Positions 34,773-44,446 of a DNA stretch of 64,000 bases are shown piece by piece. Position numbers and translations under genes: made by a program. The notes under the pieces are model-generated. The model saw only the letters and a list, made by a program, of their open reading frames with translations, was not told the DNA's origin and searched no databases. Source of the stretch: Deferribacter autotrophicus (lineage in GTDB: Bacteria > Chrysiogenota > Deferribacteres > Deferribacterales > Deferribacteraceae). Each line of letters begins with the position of its first letter. The first letter of the stretch is position 1. The DNA is taken from contig NZ_VFJB01000003.1 in the NCBI RefSeq assembly GCF_008362905.1, positions 131,501-195,500 of the forward strand, in the 5' to 3' direction.

Positions 34773-35986
34773 AAGGTGCAATTTACGCCATTGGAAATGA
34801 GATTTTAGAAGGGAGCATTGTTGATACAAATTCTGCATATATTGCTAAAGTTCTATCAGATTTTGGTATAAAGATAATGGAAATCAAAGCATTGCCTGAT
34901 GATAAGGAGTTGCTCGTTCATCAATTTATGTACGCTTTGAGCAACTATGATATCACAATTACTACAGGCGGTTTGGGGCCAACCTTTGATGATTTAACTG
35001 CGGAAGCTGTTTCTGAAGCTGCTGGGGAAGAATTCGTTTTTTATGAAAATGTATATTCATCAATAGTTGAGAAGTTGAGCAGTAGAGGGGTAGCAATCAA
35101 AGAGACTCACAAGAGGCAGGCCTATTTACCGAAAAATGCCACCCTTTTTGAAAATAAAAAAGGCACGGCATACGGTTTTGGTGTGGAGAAAGATAAAAAG
35201 TGGATAATTTCTATGCCTGGTATTCCTTATGAAATGAAATATATGTTTGAAGACTATGTAATCCCTTTTTTAAAGCAACAATTTCAGTTAAAGCAATTTT
35301 TCAAAAAAGACTTGAAATTCATGGGGATACCAGAATCTGATGTGGATGATGTGATAACAAAACTAAATAAGCCTGATGATGTGGAAATCATAATAAATGT
35401 ATCAAAAGGGATGATTATTGTTAGACTTAGAAGTTATAATTACGAAAATTTAGTGCTACTAGCTGATTCTTTAAAAAAGGAGTTGAGAAGTTTCTACTTC
35501 GGTGAAGATGATGATACAATAGAATCGGTGGTATTGAGAAAATTATTTGAAAGAGGCTATACCGTAGCTACAGCTGAAAGTTGTACGGGGGGATTAATTG
35601 CAAAGAAAATCACTGATATTCCAGGTAGTTCAAAGACTTTTAAAGGTTCGGTTGTTGCTTATAGTAATGAAATAAAAGAGAGATTGTTAAACGTGCAAAG
35701 TGAAACACTGGAAAAATTTGGTGCTGTTAGTGAAGAGTGTTGCAAAGAGATGGTTTATGGGTGTTATGAGCAGTTTAAAACGGATGTTGCAATTGCTACC
35801 ACGGGTATTGCAGGCCCGGATGGTGGTAGCAAGGATAAGCCTGTGGGGACAATTTTTATAGGGGTAAAGATTAAGGATGATTTACTAATTAATAAATATC
35901 AATTTAGTGGTGATAGAGATACTGTAAGAGAAAGAACTGCAAATATGGCTTTTAAGCTTCTATTAGAGAAACTTAAAGAGGATTGA
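34769..35986 (+). CDS. cinA: CinA, competence/damage-inducible protein with NMN deamidase domain
   Basis: It is 405 residues in two domains. The N-terminal molybdopterin-binding-like COG1058 domain carries GNEILEGSIVDTNS and TTGGLGPTFDDLT; the C-terminal domain carries ESCTGGLIAKKITDIPGSS and ATTGIAGPDGGS. The C-terminal domain deamidates nicotinamide mononucleotide in pyridine nucleotide recycling, while the N-terminal domain acts on ADP-ribose-like compounds. It lies near recA, a frequent neighbour. Confidence 0.93.
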   Translation: MKGAIYAIGNEILEGSIVDTNSAYIAKVLSDFGIKIMEIKALPDDKELLVHQFMYALSNYDITITTGGLGPTFDDLTAEAVSEAAGEEFVFYENVYSSIVEKLSSRGVAIKETHKRQAYLPKNATLFENKKGTAYGFGVEKDKKWIISMPGIPYEMKYMFEDYVIPFLKQQFQLKQFFKKDLKFMGIPESDVDDVITKLNKPDDVEIIINVSKGMIIVRLRSYNYENLVLLADSLKKELRSFYFGEDDDTIESVVLRKLFERGYTVATAESCTGGLIAKKITDIPGSSKTFKGSVVAYSNEIKERLLNVQSETLEKFGAVSEECCKEMVYGCYEQFKTDVAIATTGIAGPDGGSKDKPVGTIFIGVKIKDDLLINKYQFSGDRDTVRERTANMAFKLLLEKLKED

Positions 35987-35990
35987 TTTT

Positions 35991-36545
35991 ATGCGTCTTT
36001 TTATTGCTGTTAAATGCGATGATAAATTGAATAGCTTAGTTTTTAAATCTGGGAATTTCTTAAAAAATTTTGGTGCAGTAAAACCTGTGGAGCTTGAAAA
36101 TTTACATATTACACTTGCTTTTTTAGGTGATCAAAAAGAGGAAAGTTTAAAAAGTATTATAGATTGCATTGATGCGGTAGAACCGCAAGAAATTATCTCT
36201 ATAAATTTTAAGAAGTTTAATTTTTTTGAAAGAAACGGAATGCCTGTGGTTTTTTTTCTGGAAGGTGAATCCGATAACTTGACTGTTTTTACAAATAATC
36301 TTAGGAAGAAATTGAAGGAAAAAAGAATATCTTTTGATGACAAGAAAAAATTTATAATTCATTTGACTGCTGCAAGAATTAAGAGATTAGCGGATAAAAA
36401 AGGATTTAAAGAGTATGTTGCACGTTTAAATGAGAATTTTAAACCATATAAAACTTACATTAAAACTGTTTATCTGTTTAAGAGTACATTAACTCAACAT
36501 GGTCCTGTGTATGAACAAATTTATGCGAAAGAATTAAAAAGTTGA
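35991..36545 (+). CDS. thpR: RNA 2',3'-cyclic phosphodiesterase (2H family, ThpR/LigT)
   Basis: This 2H phosphoesterase of 184 residues has the paired HxTx motifs HITLAFLG (His near residue 42) and HLTAARI (His near residue 122). It hydrolyses RNA 2',3'-cyclic phosphates and was historically called 2'-5' RNA ligase. It sits between cinA and recA, 14 bases before the latter; cinA-thpR-recA is a common order in bacteria. Confidence 0.9.
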   Translation: MRLFIAVKCDDKLNSLVFKSGNFLKNFGAVKPVELENLHITLAFLGDQKEESLKSIIDCIDAVEPQEIISINFKKFNFFERNGMPVVFFLEGESDNLTVFTNNLRKKLKEKRISFDDKKKFIIHLTAARIKRLADKKGFKEYVARLNENFKPYKTYIKTVYLFKSTLTQHGPVYEQIYAKELKS

Positions 36546-36559
36546 GGAGGTAGTAATTT

Positions 36560-37573
36560 ATGGATGAGAACAAAAAGAAAGCTTTAGAGCTAGCAATGAG
36601 TAAGATTGAAAGGGATTTTGGTAAGGGTGCTGTAATGCGCCTTGGAGATAAAGCCATTGAAAAGCCACCTGTGATCCCTACAGGGTCCCTTTCATTAGAT
36701 ATTGCTTTGGGTATAGGAGGAATTCCAAGGGGGAGAATTATAGAGATTTATGGCAGTGAGTCTAGTGGAAAAACCACTATTGCATTACATGTGATTGCTG
36801 AAGCACAGAAGATGGGTGGTGTAGCCGCATTTATTGATGCTGAACATGCTATGGATCCAGTTTATGCTGATGCAATTGGTGTGGATATAGAAAATTTACT
36901 GGTTAGCCAGCCTGACAGTGGTGAGGCTGCTTTAGAAATAGCTGAGACCCTTGTAAGAAGTGGTGCTGTGGATGTTATTGTGATAGATTCTGTGGCTGCT
37001 TTAACTCCTAAAGCTGAGATTGAAGGGGATATGGGTGATGCTCATATGGGATTGCAGGCAAGACTGATGAGTCAAGCACTCAGAAAACTTACAGCAATAG
37101 TTAATAAATCAAAGACTGCTCTGATTTTCATAAACCAGACGAGACAAAAAATAGGGGTAATGTTTGGTAATCCAGAAACCACTACCGGAGGGAATGCTCT
37201 GAAATTTTATTCAACCATAAGAATTGAGGTAAGAAGGACATCAGCTTTGAAAGAAAAAGACCAGGTAGTGGGTAATCAGGTGATATGTAAGGTGGTGAAA
37301 AATAAAGTGGCTCCACCTTTTAAACAAGCAGAATTTGATATACTTTTTGGAGAAGGGATTTCCAAAGAAGGTATTTTAATTGATATGGGAGTAAAAGAAG
37401 GTTTTGTGACAAAATCAGGGGCTTGGTTTAGCTATGGAGATATTAGGCTTGGACAGGGTAAAGAAAATGCCAGAACTTATTTGAAAGAGCATCCAGAAAT
37501 TGCAGAAGAAATAGAGCAAAAGATTCGAGAAAAGTATGGGTTAAATAAAGAAAGTGAAAACAGGGAGGAATAA
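36560..37573 (+). CDS. recA: Recombinase RecA
   Basis: RecA is the strand-exchange and SOS coprotease protein. It is 337 residues. Walker A is GSESSGKTT (usually GPESSGKTT), Walker B is [12 protein letters not shown], the L1 and L2 DNA loops are [17 protein letters not shown] and [16 protein letters not shown], and the C-terminal acidic tail ends SENREE. GAGGAGG precedes the ATG. pilT follows with no gap. No SOS box was identified upstream because transcription probably comes from further up the operon. Confidence 0.97.
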   Translation: MDENKKKALELAMSKIERDFGKGAVMRLGDKAIEKPPVIPTGSLSLDIALGIGGIPRGRIIEIYGSESSGKTTIALHVIAEAQKMGGVAAFIDAEHAMDPVYADAIGVDIENLLVSQPDSGEAALEIAETLVRSGAVDVIVIDSVAALTPKAEIEGDMGDAHMGLQARLMSQALRKLTAIVNKSKTALIFINQTRQKIGVMFGNPETTTGGNALKFYSTIRIEVRRTSALKEKDQVVGNQVICKVVKNKVAPPFKQAEFDILFGEGISKEGILIDMGVKEGFVTKSGAWFSYGDIRLGQGKENARTYLKEHPEIAEEIEQKIREKYGLNKESENREE

Positions 37574-38689
37574 TTGCTTCCATTAAATGAGATTTTAAAA
37601 AAAGCACTTGCTAAAAGGGCTTCAGATATACACCTGAAGCCAGGTAAACCTCCGGTTTTTAGAATAGATGGAGAATTGATGCCTCAGCCTGACTTTGAGA
37701 AAATTACTCCAGAAGATACGTTAAAAACAGTAGCTGCAATTATGCCAAATCAGATAAAAAATAGATTTAAGGAGAGCTTTGAAGCAGATTTTTCATACAG
37801 CGCAAAGGGGCTTGGTAGATTCAGGGTAAATGCGTATATACAGAGAGGTTCTGTTTGTATCGTTATGAGAGCGATACCTATTGAGATACCTGATATTGAC
37901 TCGTTGCATCTTCCTGAGATATTGAAAAAAATAGCTCTTGAAGATAGAGGGTTGATACTCGTTACTGGAACAACTGGTAGTGGAAAATCTACTACTTTGG
38001 CATCAATGATAAGACATATTAATGAAACAAAAAATGTTAATATTATTACAATTGAAGATCCCATTGAGTTTTTGCATCGAGATCTTAAGGCAATAATATC
38101 ACAAAGAGAGGTGGGAACTGATACTACGTCTTTTTATGAAGCCTTAAAGAGATCTTTGAGACAGGATCCCGATGTTATTTTAGTGGGTGAGATGAGAGAT
38201 CTTGAGACCATAGAAACAGCAGTTTTAGCTGCTGAGACAGGTCACTTGGTGATGTCTACACTGCATACTATAGATGCTCCAGAGACGATAAACAGGATTA
38301 TTTCAGTTTTTCCGCCATATCACCAGAGACAAGTGAGAATGCAACTTGCATCGGTTTTGAAAGCGGTTATTTCCATGAGACTTGTTCCTAGGGCAGATGG
38401 TAAAGGAAGGGTTCCAGCAGTAGAGATTATGATAAATACACCTACAATTAGAGAATGTATAATTGATAAGGAGAAAACTCATTTGATTAATGACTATATA
38501 GAAAAAGGTAGAGAAGTCTATGGATCACAATCTTTTGATCAATCACTGTACGATCTTTATACTCAAGGGCTCATTACATTTGAAGAAGCAATTAAGAGAG
38601 CTAAACGTCCTGATGATTTTAGACTTAGAGTAAAAGGGATTACAAACGCTTCTGGTCTTGATTGGGATGAGGAGAATGAAAAAAAATAA
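37574..38689 (+). CDS. pilT: Type IV pilus retraction ATPase PilT-like
   Basis: This hexameric ATPase powers pilus retraction and twitching. It is 371 residues and starts with TTG, preceded by GGGAGG. It has Walker A GTTGSGKSTT near residue 137, the Asp box IITIEDPIEFLH, Walker B DVILVGEMRDLET and the His box TGHLVMSTLHT. The C-terminal NTPTIRECIIDKE replaces the classic AIRNLIRE, so a PilU-type paralogue is possible. It lies between recA and recX. No other pilus gene lies in this window. Confidence 0.9.
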   Translation: MLPLNEILKKALAKRASDIHLKPGKPPVFRIDGELMPQPDFEKITPEDTLKTVAAIMPNQIKNRFKESFEADFSYSAKGLGRFRVNAYIQRGSVCIVMRAIPIEIPDIDSLHLPEILKKIALEDRGLILVTGTTGSGKSTTLASMIRHINETKNVNIITIEDPIEFLHRDLKAIISQREVGTDTTSFYEALKRSLRQDPDVILVGEMRDLETIETAVLAAETGHLVMSTLHTIDAPETINRIISVFPPYHQRQVRMQLASVLKAVISMRLVPRADGKGRVPAVEIMINTPTIRECIIDKEKTHLINDYIEKGREVYGSQSFDQSLYDLYTQGLITFEEAIKRAKRPDDFRLRVKGITNASGLDWDEENEKK

Positions 38690-39080
38690 AAATCCTGAAA
38701 GCTATCTTTTAAGATTGTTGACAAAAAAAGATTATACCAGCTTTGAGATAAGAGGCAAATTAAAAGAGAAATTTCAACTTGAGGAAAAGGATATTGAAGA
38801 GATTTTAGAAAAATATAAAGATTTTGGTTATGTGGATGATAATCGATATAAGTATAGTTTCATTGTGAGTAAGCTTTTGTCTAAAGAGGGGCCTTATCTT
38901 ATCGTTCAAAAATTGAAACTGAAAGGTATAGATATAAACATTGATGAAATATATGAAGTGGCAGAAAAAAATGATATTAGTATTACAGAAAATGCAAGAA
39001 TGTTAGCAAAAAAGAAAATAAGACAATACTTAGGAAGGTCTCAAAGAATAGAGATAAAAAAAAACTTTTTGAATTTTTAG
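38667..39080 (+). CDS. recX: RecX-like regulator of RecA, apparent frameshift near C-terminus
   Basis: RecX binds RecA filaments and limits their activity. About 137 residues show three-helix RecX repeats: YLLRLLTKKDYTSFEIRGKL, then FGYVDDNRYKYSFI and GPYLIVQKLKLKGI. The frame stops at NFLNF just after a run of nine A (39056-39064). One extra A would open the expected ending KKKLFEFLVRKGYDYF ... [10 protein letters not shown], stopping at 39154 inside rplI. So this is either an indel or slippage on the A-run. The start is uncertain (38658, 38667 or 38676) and lies inside pilT. Confidence 0.72.
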   Translation: MRRMKKNKNPESYLLRLLTKKDYTSFEIRGKLKEKFQLEEKDIEEILEKYKDFGYVDDNRYKYSFIVSKLLSKEGPYLIVQKLKLKGIDINIDEIYEVAEKNDISITENARMLAKKKIRQYLGRSQRIEIKKNFLNF

Positions 39081-39134
39081 TAAGAAAAGGTTATGACTAT
39101 TTTTTAGTAGAAAAAACGGTTGCGGAGGTTTTGG

Positions 39135-39578
39135 ATGAAAGTAATTTTTCTTAAAGATGTAAAAGGGGTTGCAAAAGCTGGAGAGATAAAAAATGTTAAG
39201 GATGGATATGCAAGAAATTTTTTATTTAAAAAGAATCTTGCAGTGGAAGCCACTCCTGCAAATATAAAAAAGCTTGAAGAAAGAAAGCTTCAAATGCAAG
39301 AGGCCGAATTGCAAAAAGTGAATGATGCTAAAAATCTTGCTGAGAAGCTTAAAAATATTACAGTAAAGCTTGTGAAAAAGGCTGGAGAAAATGGCAAACT
39401 GTTTGGAGCTGTAACTGCGGCTGAGCTTGAGGAAGCCCTTAAAAAAGAAGGAGTAGATATTGACAAAAAACAGATTGAACTTCCTGAACCAATCAAAAAT
39501 ACTGGAACATATAATGTGAAAGTAAATCTTTACAAAGAGATTAAAGGAGAATTTAAGGTAGTTGTAGATGCAGAGTAG
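39135..39578 (+). CDS. rplI: 50S ribosomal protein L9
   Basis: L9 binds the L1-stalk base of the large subunit. It is 147 residues: N-terminal [29 protein letters not shown] in two parts, the long connecting helix (about 41-75), and the C-terminal domain with [16 protein letters not shown]. The ATG with GGAGG 6 bases upstream is chosen over one five codons earlier. It overlaps dnaB by 11 bases. rplI-dnaB is a common pair. Confidence 0.96.
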   Translation: MKVIFLKDVKGVAKAGEIKNVKDGYARNFLFKKNLAVEATPANIKKLEERKLQMQEAELQKVNDAKNLAEKLKNITVKLVKKAGENGKLFGAVTAAELEEALKKEGVDIDKKQIELPEPIKNTGTYNVKVNLYKEIKGEFKVVVDAE

Positions 39579-40899
39579 TAAGATTAGAACCCCACCTCAC
39601 AATTTGGAAGCAGAGCAAGGTGTTCTTGCATCCATATTGCTGGATGAAAAAGCTCTTGATAAAGTAATTCATTTATTACAACCAGATGATTTTTATCATC
39701 CTGCACATAAAGTGATATATTCAACCCTTTTAAAGCTTTCTCAGGGGAATAAGCCCCTTGATGTAGTTACACTAATTTCAAAACTTACTGATTTGAATCT
39801 TATTGATGAAGCTGGTGGGATTGATTATATCACCACCCTTACTGATATTATTCCGAACTCTTCCAATGTGGCTTATTATGCAGCCATTGTTAAAGATAAG
39901 GCATTGCTTAGAAATCTTATTGAAATAAGTAGTAATATTTCTTCTAAGGCTTACGAATTTACTGGTGATATAACAGAATTGCTTGATGAGACAGAAAAGG
40001 CGATTTTTCAGCTGGCAGAGTTTAAGTTAAAAGGGGATGTAAGGCCAATATCGGATCTTTTATCAGAGAGCTTTGAACTTCTTCAGAAACTTTATGAAAA
40101 GAAAGAGGATTTAACTGGCGTTCCTTCCGGATTTGTGGATCTTGATAGACTCACAAATGGTTTTCAGAATTCTGACCTAATTATTGTGGCTGGAAGACCA
40201 GGGATGGGTAAAACGGCCTTTTCACTTAATATTGCACTTAATGCGAGTTACAAGTTTGATAAGTCTGTAGCCATATTCTCTCTTGAAATGTCTGCTAATC
40301 AGCTTGTTCAGAGGTTGCTCGCAGCTGAGGCAAAAATTGAATCTACCAAACTAAGGAATGGAAAACTTAATTTGGAGGAATGGAATAGGCTTGCTGCTGT
40401 GGGTAGTGAGTTGAATGAGATTAGATTGTTTATAGATGATACTCCTGCGATTTCCGTAATGGAGCTCAGGGCAAAATGTAGGCGATTGAAAAAAGAGCAC
40501 GGCTTAGATCTTGTGATAGTGGACTATCTTCAGCTAATGACGGGTAGCAATAGTGATTCAAGGGAGCAGCAGATTTCTGAAATTTCAAGATCTTTAAAGG
40601 CGCTTGCTAAAGAACTTAATATCCCTGTGATAGCTCTTTCTCAGTTAAATAGAAGTGTGGAAAACAGAAGTGATAAAAGACCTCAACCTTCTGACTTGAG
40701 AGAATCTGGAGCAATCGAGCAGGATGCGGATATAATCATATTTCTTTACAGGGACGAGGTTTATCATAAAGATAGTAAGTATCAAGGATTATGTGAGGTT
40801 ATTCTTGCAAAACACAGAAGTGGACCTACGGGCAGTGTTTATTTAGCATTTCTTAAAGAGTTTACACGTTTTGAAAATGCTGACCTTAGAACTGTATGA
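39568..40899 (+). CDS. dnaB: Replicative DNA helicase DnaB
   Basis: This hexameric fork helicase has 443 residues. The N-terminal domain begins [18 protein letters not shown]. The RecA-like core has Walker [13 protein letters not shown] near residue 213, [14 protein letters not shown], Walker [11 protein letters not shown] and the motif H4 region [20 protein letters not shown]. No intein is present. The length is normal. It is the last gene of the hisB-dnaB run; no terminator hairpin follows directly. Confidence 0.97.
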   Translation: MQSSKIRTPPHNLEAEQGVLASILLDEKALDKVIHLLQPDDFYHPAHKVIYSTLLKLSQGNKPLDVVTLISKLTDLNLIDEAGGIDYITTLTDIIPNSSNVAYYAAIVKDKALLRNLIEISSNISSKAYEFTGDITELLDETEKAIFQLAEFKLKGDVRPISDLLSESFELLQKLYEKKEDLTGVPSGFVDLDRLTNGFQNSDLIIVAGRPGMGKTAFSLNIALNASYKFDKSVAIFSLEMSANQLVQRLLAAEAKIESTKLRNGKLNLEEWNRLAAVGSELNEIRLFIDDTPAISVMELRAKCRRLKKEHGLDLVIVDYLQLMTGSNSDSREQQISEISRSLKALAKELNIPVIALSQLNRSVENRSDKRPQPSDLRESGAIEQDADIIIFLYRDEVYHKDSKYQGLCEVILAKHRSGPTGSVYLAFLKEFTRFENADLRTV

Positions 40900-41072
40900 T
40901 TTTGTATACACATTATAATCGAGAGTGTTGAATTGTTTAAACATTATGTGTTTGTATATTTTAGGTGGTTAAATAAAATATATATTTACAAGTAAGTTAC
41001 CGGTTGATAATTTAATGATTGATTATGGTATAGCTTTTGCTATATTATATGTTGGTTTTGGAGGTAAACACA

Positions 41073-41981
41073 ATGTATCAGACAACTATAAATGATAAGT
41101 TGATTTTTAGTGGTAGAGGGCTTCATTCGGGAGAATTTGTTAAGGCAGAGCTTTTCCCCGCTCTTCCTGATAATGGAATTACAATACGCAGGGCTGATAT
41201 CCCTGGCACAAAGCCTGTAAAGCTCACTCCATTTAACGTTATATCTACTGTTCTTGCTACTACAGTTTATTGTGGCAATTACAAGGTTTCCACTGTAGAA
41301 CATCTGTTATCTGCACTTTATGGATTAGGTATAGATAATGTTCATATAGATGTTTATGGTGAAGAGTTACCTATTCTTGATGGTAGTGCTTCAGCTTATG
41401 TGGATCAGATAAAAAATGTAGGTGTAAAACAGCTTAAGAAAAAAAGAAAATACCTAAAGTTCACGAAAAAAATAAGGCTTGAAAAAGGGGATAAATGGAT
41501 TGAGATAATACCTTCAAGATATTTTAAAGTGACTTTTGGGATAAATTTTGAAAATAGTATTATTAATGAGCAGAAAAAATTTATAACAGTTACTCCTAAT
41601 ACTTATCTAAAAGAAATTTCAAGAGCTAGGACTTTTGGCTTTAAGGAAGAAGTAGAGCAACTCTGGAAAATGGGGCTTGCAAGGGGTGGCTCATTGGAGA
41701 ATGCTGTAGTTATTGATAGAAACAGGATTTTGAATGAAGATGGTTTGAGATATGATGATGAATTTGTTAGACACAAGATTTTGGATTTAATAGGTGATAT
41801 TGCTCTTTTAGGTTATAGGTTCTATGGACATATTAGAGCTTATAAATCTGGTCATGAGCTAAATAATGCTTTTGCAAGAACCTTGCTTGAGTCAAAAAGC
41901 TGTTACAAGGTAATAGAATTGAGTGATCAGTTTAGTTTTAATCCATATGAAACTCTTGTTTTTGAACCACAGGGGACATAA
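41073..41981 (+). CDS. lpxC: UDP-3-O-acyl-N-acetylglucosamine deacetylase LpxC
   Basis: This carries out the committed step of lipid A synthesis and proves a lipopolysaccharide-type outer membrane. It is 302 residues from MYQTTINDKL. The zinc ligands and catalytic residues lie in STVEHLLSALYGLGID (His near residue 76), and in RHKILDLIGDIALLGY and GHIRAYKSGHELNN. LDGSA is also present. GGAGG lies 8 bases before this ATG; an earlier in-frame ATG 12 codons upstream lacks a ribosome site. A strong terminator follows. Confidence 0.95.
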   Translation: MYQTTINDKLIFSGRGLHSGEFVKAELFPALPDNGITIRRADIPGTKPVKLTPFNVISTVLATTVYCGNYKVSTVEHLLSALYGLGIDNVHIDVYGEELPILDGSASAYVDQIKNVGVKQLKKKRKYLKFTKKIRLEKGDKWIEIIPSRYFKVTFGINFENSIINEQKKFITVTPNTYLKEISRARTFGFKEEVEQLWKMGLARGGSLENAVVIDRNRILNEDGLRYDDEFVRHKILDLIGDIALLGYRFYGHIRAYKSGHELNNAFARTLLESKSCYKVIELSDQFSFNPYETLVFEPQGT

Positions 41982-42011
41982 AAATAAGACTGCGATGCAG
42001 TCAAATATTTT

Positions 42012-42037
42012 AGGGGGGCTTATGCCCCCCTTTTTTT
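42012..42037 (+). terminator. Strong rho-independent terminator after lpxC
   Basis: AGGGGGGC-TTAT-GCCCCCCT is followed by seven T. A second small perfect hairpin, GACTGC-GAT-GCAGTC, lies just before it (41988-42002). Confidence 0.95.
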
Positions 42038-42115
42038 ATATTCTGCTATAATAGTATTTATAGATTGACTAAGGTTTAATTTCCTTTTATATAGCGTTTT
42101 GTGCGGAGGTGATCT

Positions 42116-42460
42116 ATGCCATTTGATATAATAGAAAAAAAAGATGATATTGTAGTAATTGTAATTCCTACAAGGCTCGATGCTTCAAATTCCCAGGATC
42201 TGAAAGATATTATTGCTCAAAAAGTGGGTGAGAAAAAATTTAAATTTATAATCGATTTGAGTAATACAGAGTTTGTTGATTCAAGTGGATTAGGAGCAAT
42301 GGTATCAAAAATTGCGCATTGTAGGGCAAATGGTGGGGATGTGAAGATTGTTGTTACCAATGATAGAATTAAAGAGATTTTTCAAATTACACATCTTGAT
42401 AAGGTGTTAAAAGAGTATACAAATGCTGATGAAGCAGTAGCTGCTTTTAATGAAAGTTGA
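42116..42460 (+). CDS. STAS-domain anti-sigma factor antagonist
   Basis: This is a single STAS domain of 114 residues like SpoIIAA/RsbV. The phosphorylation loop reads FVDSSGLGAM with the likely target Ser57. Such proteins bind or release a switch kinase/anti-sigma factor depending on phosphorylation. No kinase or sigma partner is encoded next to it. GGAGGTGA precedes the ATG. Its last 11 bases overlap the glycoside hydrolase family gene, an unusual partner. Confidence 0.88.
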   Translation: MPFDIIEKKDDIVVIVIPTRLDASNSQDLKDIIAQKVGEKKFKFIIDLSNTEFVDSSGLGAMVSKIAHCRANGGDVKIVVTNDRIKEIFQITHLDKVLKEYTNADEAVAAFNES

Positions 42461-44321
42461 GCAAAGATTTGAAATGCATAAAAATTTTGATCCTTCGCAA
42501 TTCCACCTTTTAGAAGCAGATTACTCAAAACCGCTACTTGAAGTTCCTGTAGAAATAAAAAAGAAAATAATAAACAGACTTGCTTTGCTTTATGATTCAT
42601 TAACTGCCAAAAAGTGGTATCCTGAAATTGAAAGGTTAATGAAAGTTTATTATGCCTATAAAACTGACTTGATGAAAGAATGGGAAAGCTGTTTTGATCC
42701 TAAAAACAGATTTACTGAAAAAGATATCGTATTAATTACATATGGGGATATTATTATAAATCATTATAAAAAACCTATAAAAATTCTTTCAAGTTTTGCT
42801 AAAGAATATTTAAAAGGTGTTTTTAATACTATACATCTTCTTCCATTTTTTCCATATTCATCAGATAGAGGATTTTCAGTAATTGATTTTGAACAGGTTG
42901 ATCCTAGGATAGGTGATTGGGAAGATATTTTAGAGTTAAAAAGAGATTTTAGGTTGATGTTTGACGGAGTGTTCAATCATGTTTCATCAAAAAGCAGGTG
43001 GTTTCAAGAATTTTTGAATGGCAATCCTGATTTTAAAGATTTTTTTATTGTACTTTCAACTAAAGAGATGATATCTGAAGATCATTTAAAATTAATTCTT
43101 AGGCCAAGAACCACACATCTTTTCACAGAATTTAATACAATAAATGGGAAAAAGCTGGTATGGACAACTTTTAGTCCGGATCAAATTGATTTAAATTACA
43201 GAAATCCTAAAGTTTTAGCCAAAGTGATTGATATCCTGCTATATTATGTAAGACGGGGCGCTGATATTATCAGACTTGATGCTGTGACATATTTATGGGA
43301 AGAACTTGGAACAGATTGTGCCCATTTAAAACAGACTCATGAGACAATAAAGCTTTTTAGGGATATCTTGAATCTAGTGGCGCCACATGTGGCTCTGATT
43401 ACTGAAACTAATGTGCCCCACGAACAAAATATAAGATATTTTGGTAATGGTTACGATGAAGCACAAATGGTATATAATTTTGCTCTGCCACCTTTAGTAT
43501 TGTATACCTATTATACTGAAAACTCTGAGAAACTTACTAACTGGGCAAGGTCAATTAAAAAAGTTTCAGATGAAACTACCTTTTTTAATTTTTTAGATTC
43601 TCATGATGGGATCGGTGTTCTCCCTACAAAAGGGATTTTGGATGAGAAAGATGTAGAGATGATGGTATTAAAGACTCTTGAACATGGTGGTTTTATTTCT
43701 TATAGGGCAGAGGAAGATGGGAGTGAGGTCCCTTATGAACTGAATATTACATGGTATAGTGCCTTAAATAATGAGGATGAAAAAGAGGATGAAGAGATAC
43801 GGATAAAACGCTTTATATCTTCCAGAGTGATAGCGTTATCTTTTATGGGAGTGCCTGGTGTTTATATTCATAGTCTTTTTGCTTCCAAAAATGATGCTGA
43901 GGCTGTGCTAAATGAGAGACAAACAAGGAGTATAAATAGAAAAGTTCTTAGTGAAAAAGTTCTAAAGGATATTCTGAGCGATAAAAATTCTCATAGTTAT
44001 AAAGTATTAAATATACTGTTGGATATTATTCAAATAAGGACCAGGGAAAAATGTTTTCATCCGAATGCAGAACAAATTATCCTTGATCTTGATAAAAGAG
44101 TATTTGCACTTATAAGAAAATATGAAGAAGAAGCTGTTTTAGTAATTGTTAATATATCAAAAAAAAGTTTTATTTTAAAATGTGCCTTAAATGATTTTTT
44201 TAGGGAAAATTCTAGGTTGTTTGATCTTTTATCAGGGAAGAAATTCCATCTGAAAAATGGCAAATTATCAATAAAAATTTCTCCTTACGATTATTTTTGG
44301 TTGAAAGTTAGCAATATATAG
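42450..44321 (+). CDS. GH13 sucrose/glucosylglycerate phosphorylase-like enzyme
   Basis: This alpha-amylase-superfamily protein of 623 residues resembles the GH13_18 phosphorylases. The barrel shows HLLPFFPYSSDRGFSVIDF, FDGVFNHVSSKS, the nucleophile in IIRLDAVTYLW (D277), the acid/base in LITETNVPHEQN (E319) and NFLDSHDGIGVLPTKG. The ETNVPH pattern suggests the glucosylglycerate phosphorylase branch rather than sucrose phosphorylase, by recollection of the family. Such enzymes release glucose-1-phosphate, perhaps from a compatible solute. The start at 42450 has no clear ribosome site, consistent with coupling to the STAS gene it overlaps; M9 at 42474 is an alternative. Confidence 0.8.
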   Translation: MKVEQRFEMHKNFDPSQFHLLEADYSKPLLEVPVEIKKKIINRLALLYDSLTAKKWYPEIERLMKVYYAYKTDLMKEWESCFDPKNRFTEKDIVLITYGDIIINHYKKPIKILSSFAKEYLKGVFNTIHLLPFFPYSSDRGFSVIDFEQVDPRIGDWEDILELKRDFRLMFDGVFNHVSSKSRWFQEFLNGNPDFKDFFIVLSTKEMISEDHLKLILRPRTTHLFTEFNTINGKKLVWTTFSPDQIDLNYRNPKVLAKVIDILLYYVRRGADIIRLDAVTYLWEELGTDCAHLKQTHETIKLFRDILNLVAPHVALITETNVPHEQNIRYFGNGYDEAQMVYNFALPPLVLYTYYTENSEKLTNWARSIKKVSDETTFFNFLDSHDGIGVLPTKGILDEKDVEMMVLKTLEHGGFISYRAEEDGSEVPYELNITWYSALNNEDEKEDEEIRIKRFISSRVIALSFMGVPGVYIHSLFASKNDAEAVLNERQTRSINRKVLSEKVLKDILSDKNSHSYKVLNILLDIIQIRTREKCFHPNAEQIILDLDKRVFALIRKYEEEAVLVIVNISKKSFILKCALNDFFRENSRLFDLLSGKKFHLKNGKLSIKISPYDYFWLKVSNI

Positions 44322-44446
44322 ATATCGCAATATTCGAATAATCAAATAATATTAATAGTTATTATCAAGTTTTTAAATAAAAAAGTGTTGAATTTTTTTT
44401 AATCATATGTCAAGATTTATTAGAACAAAAGAGGGAGGTTTTATTC

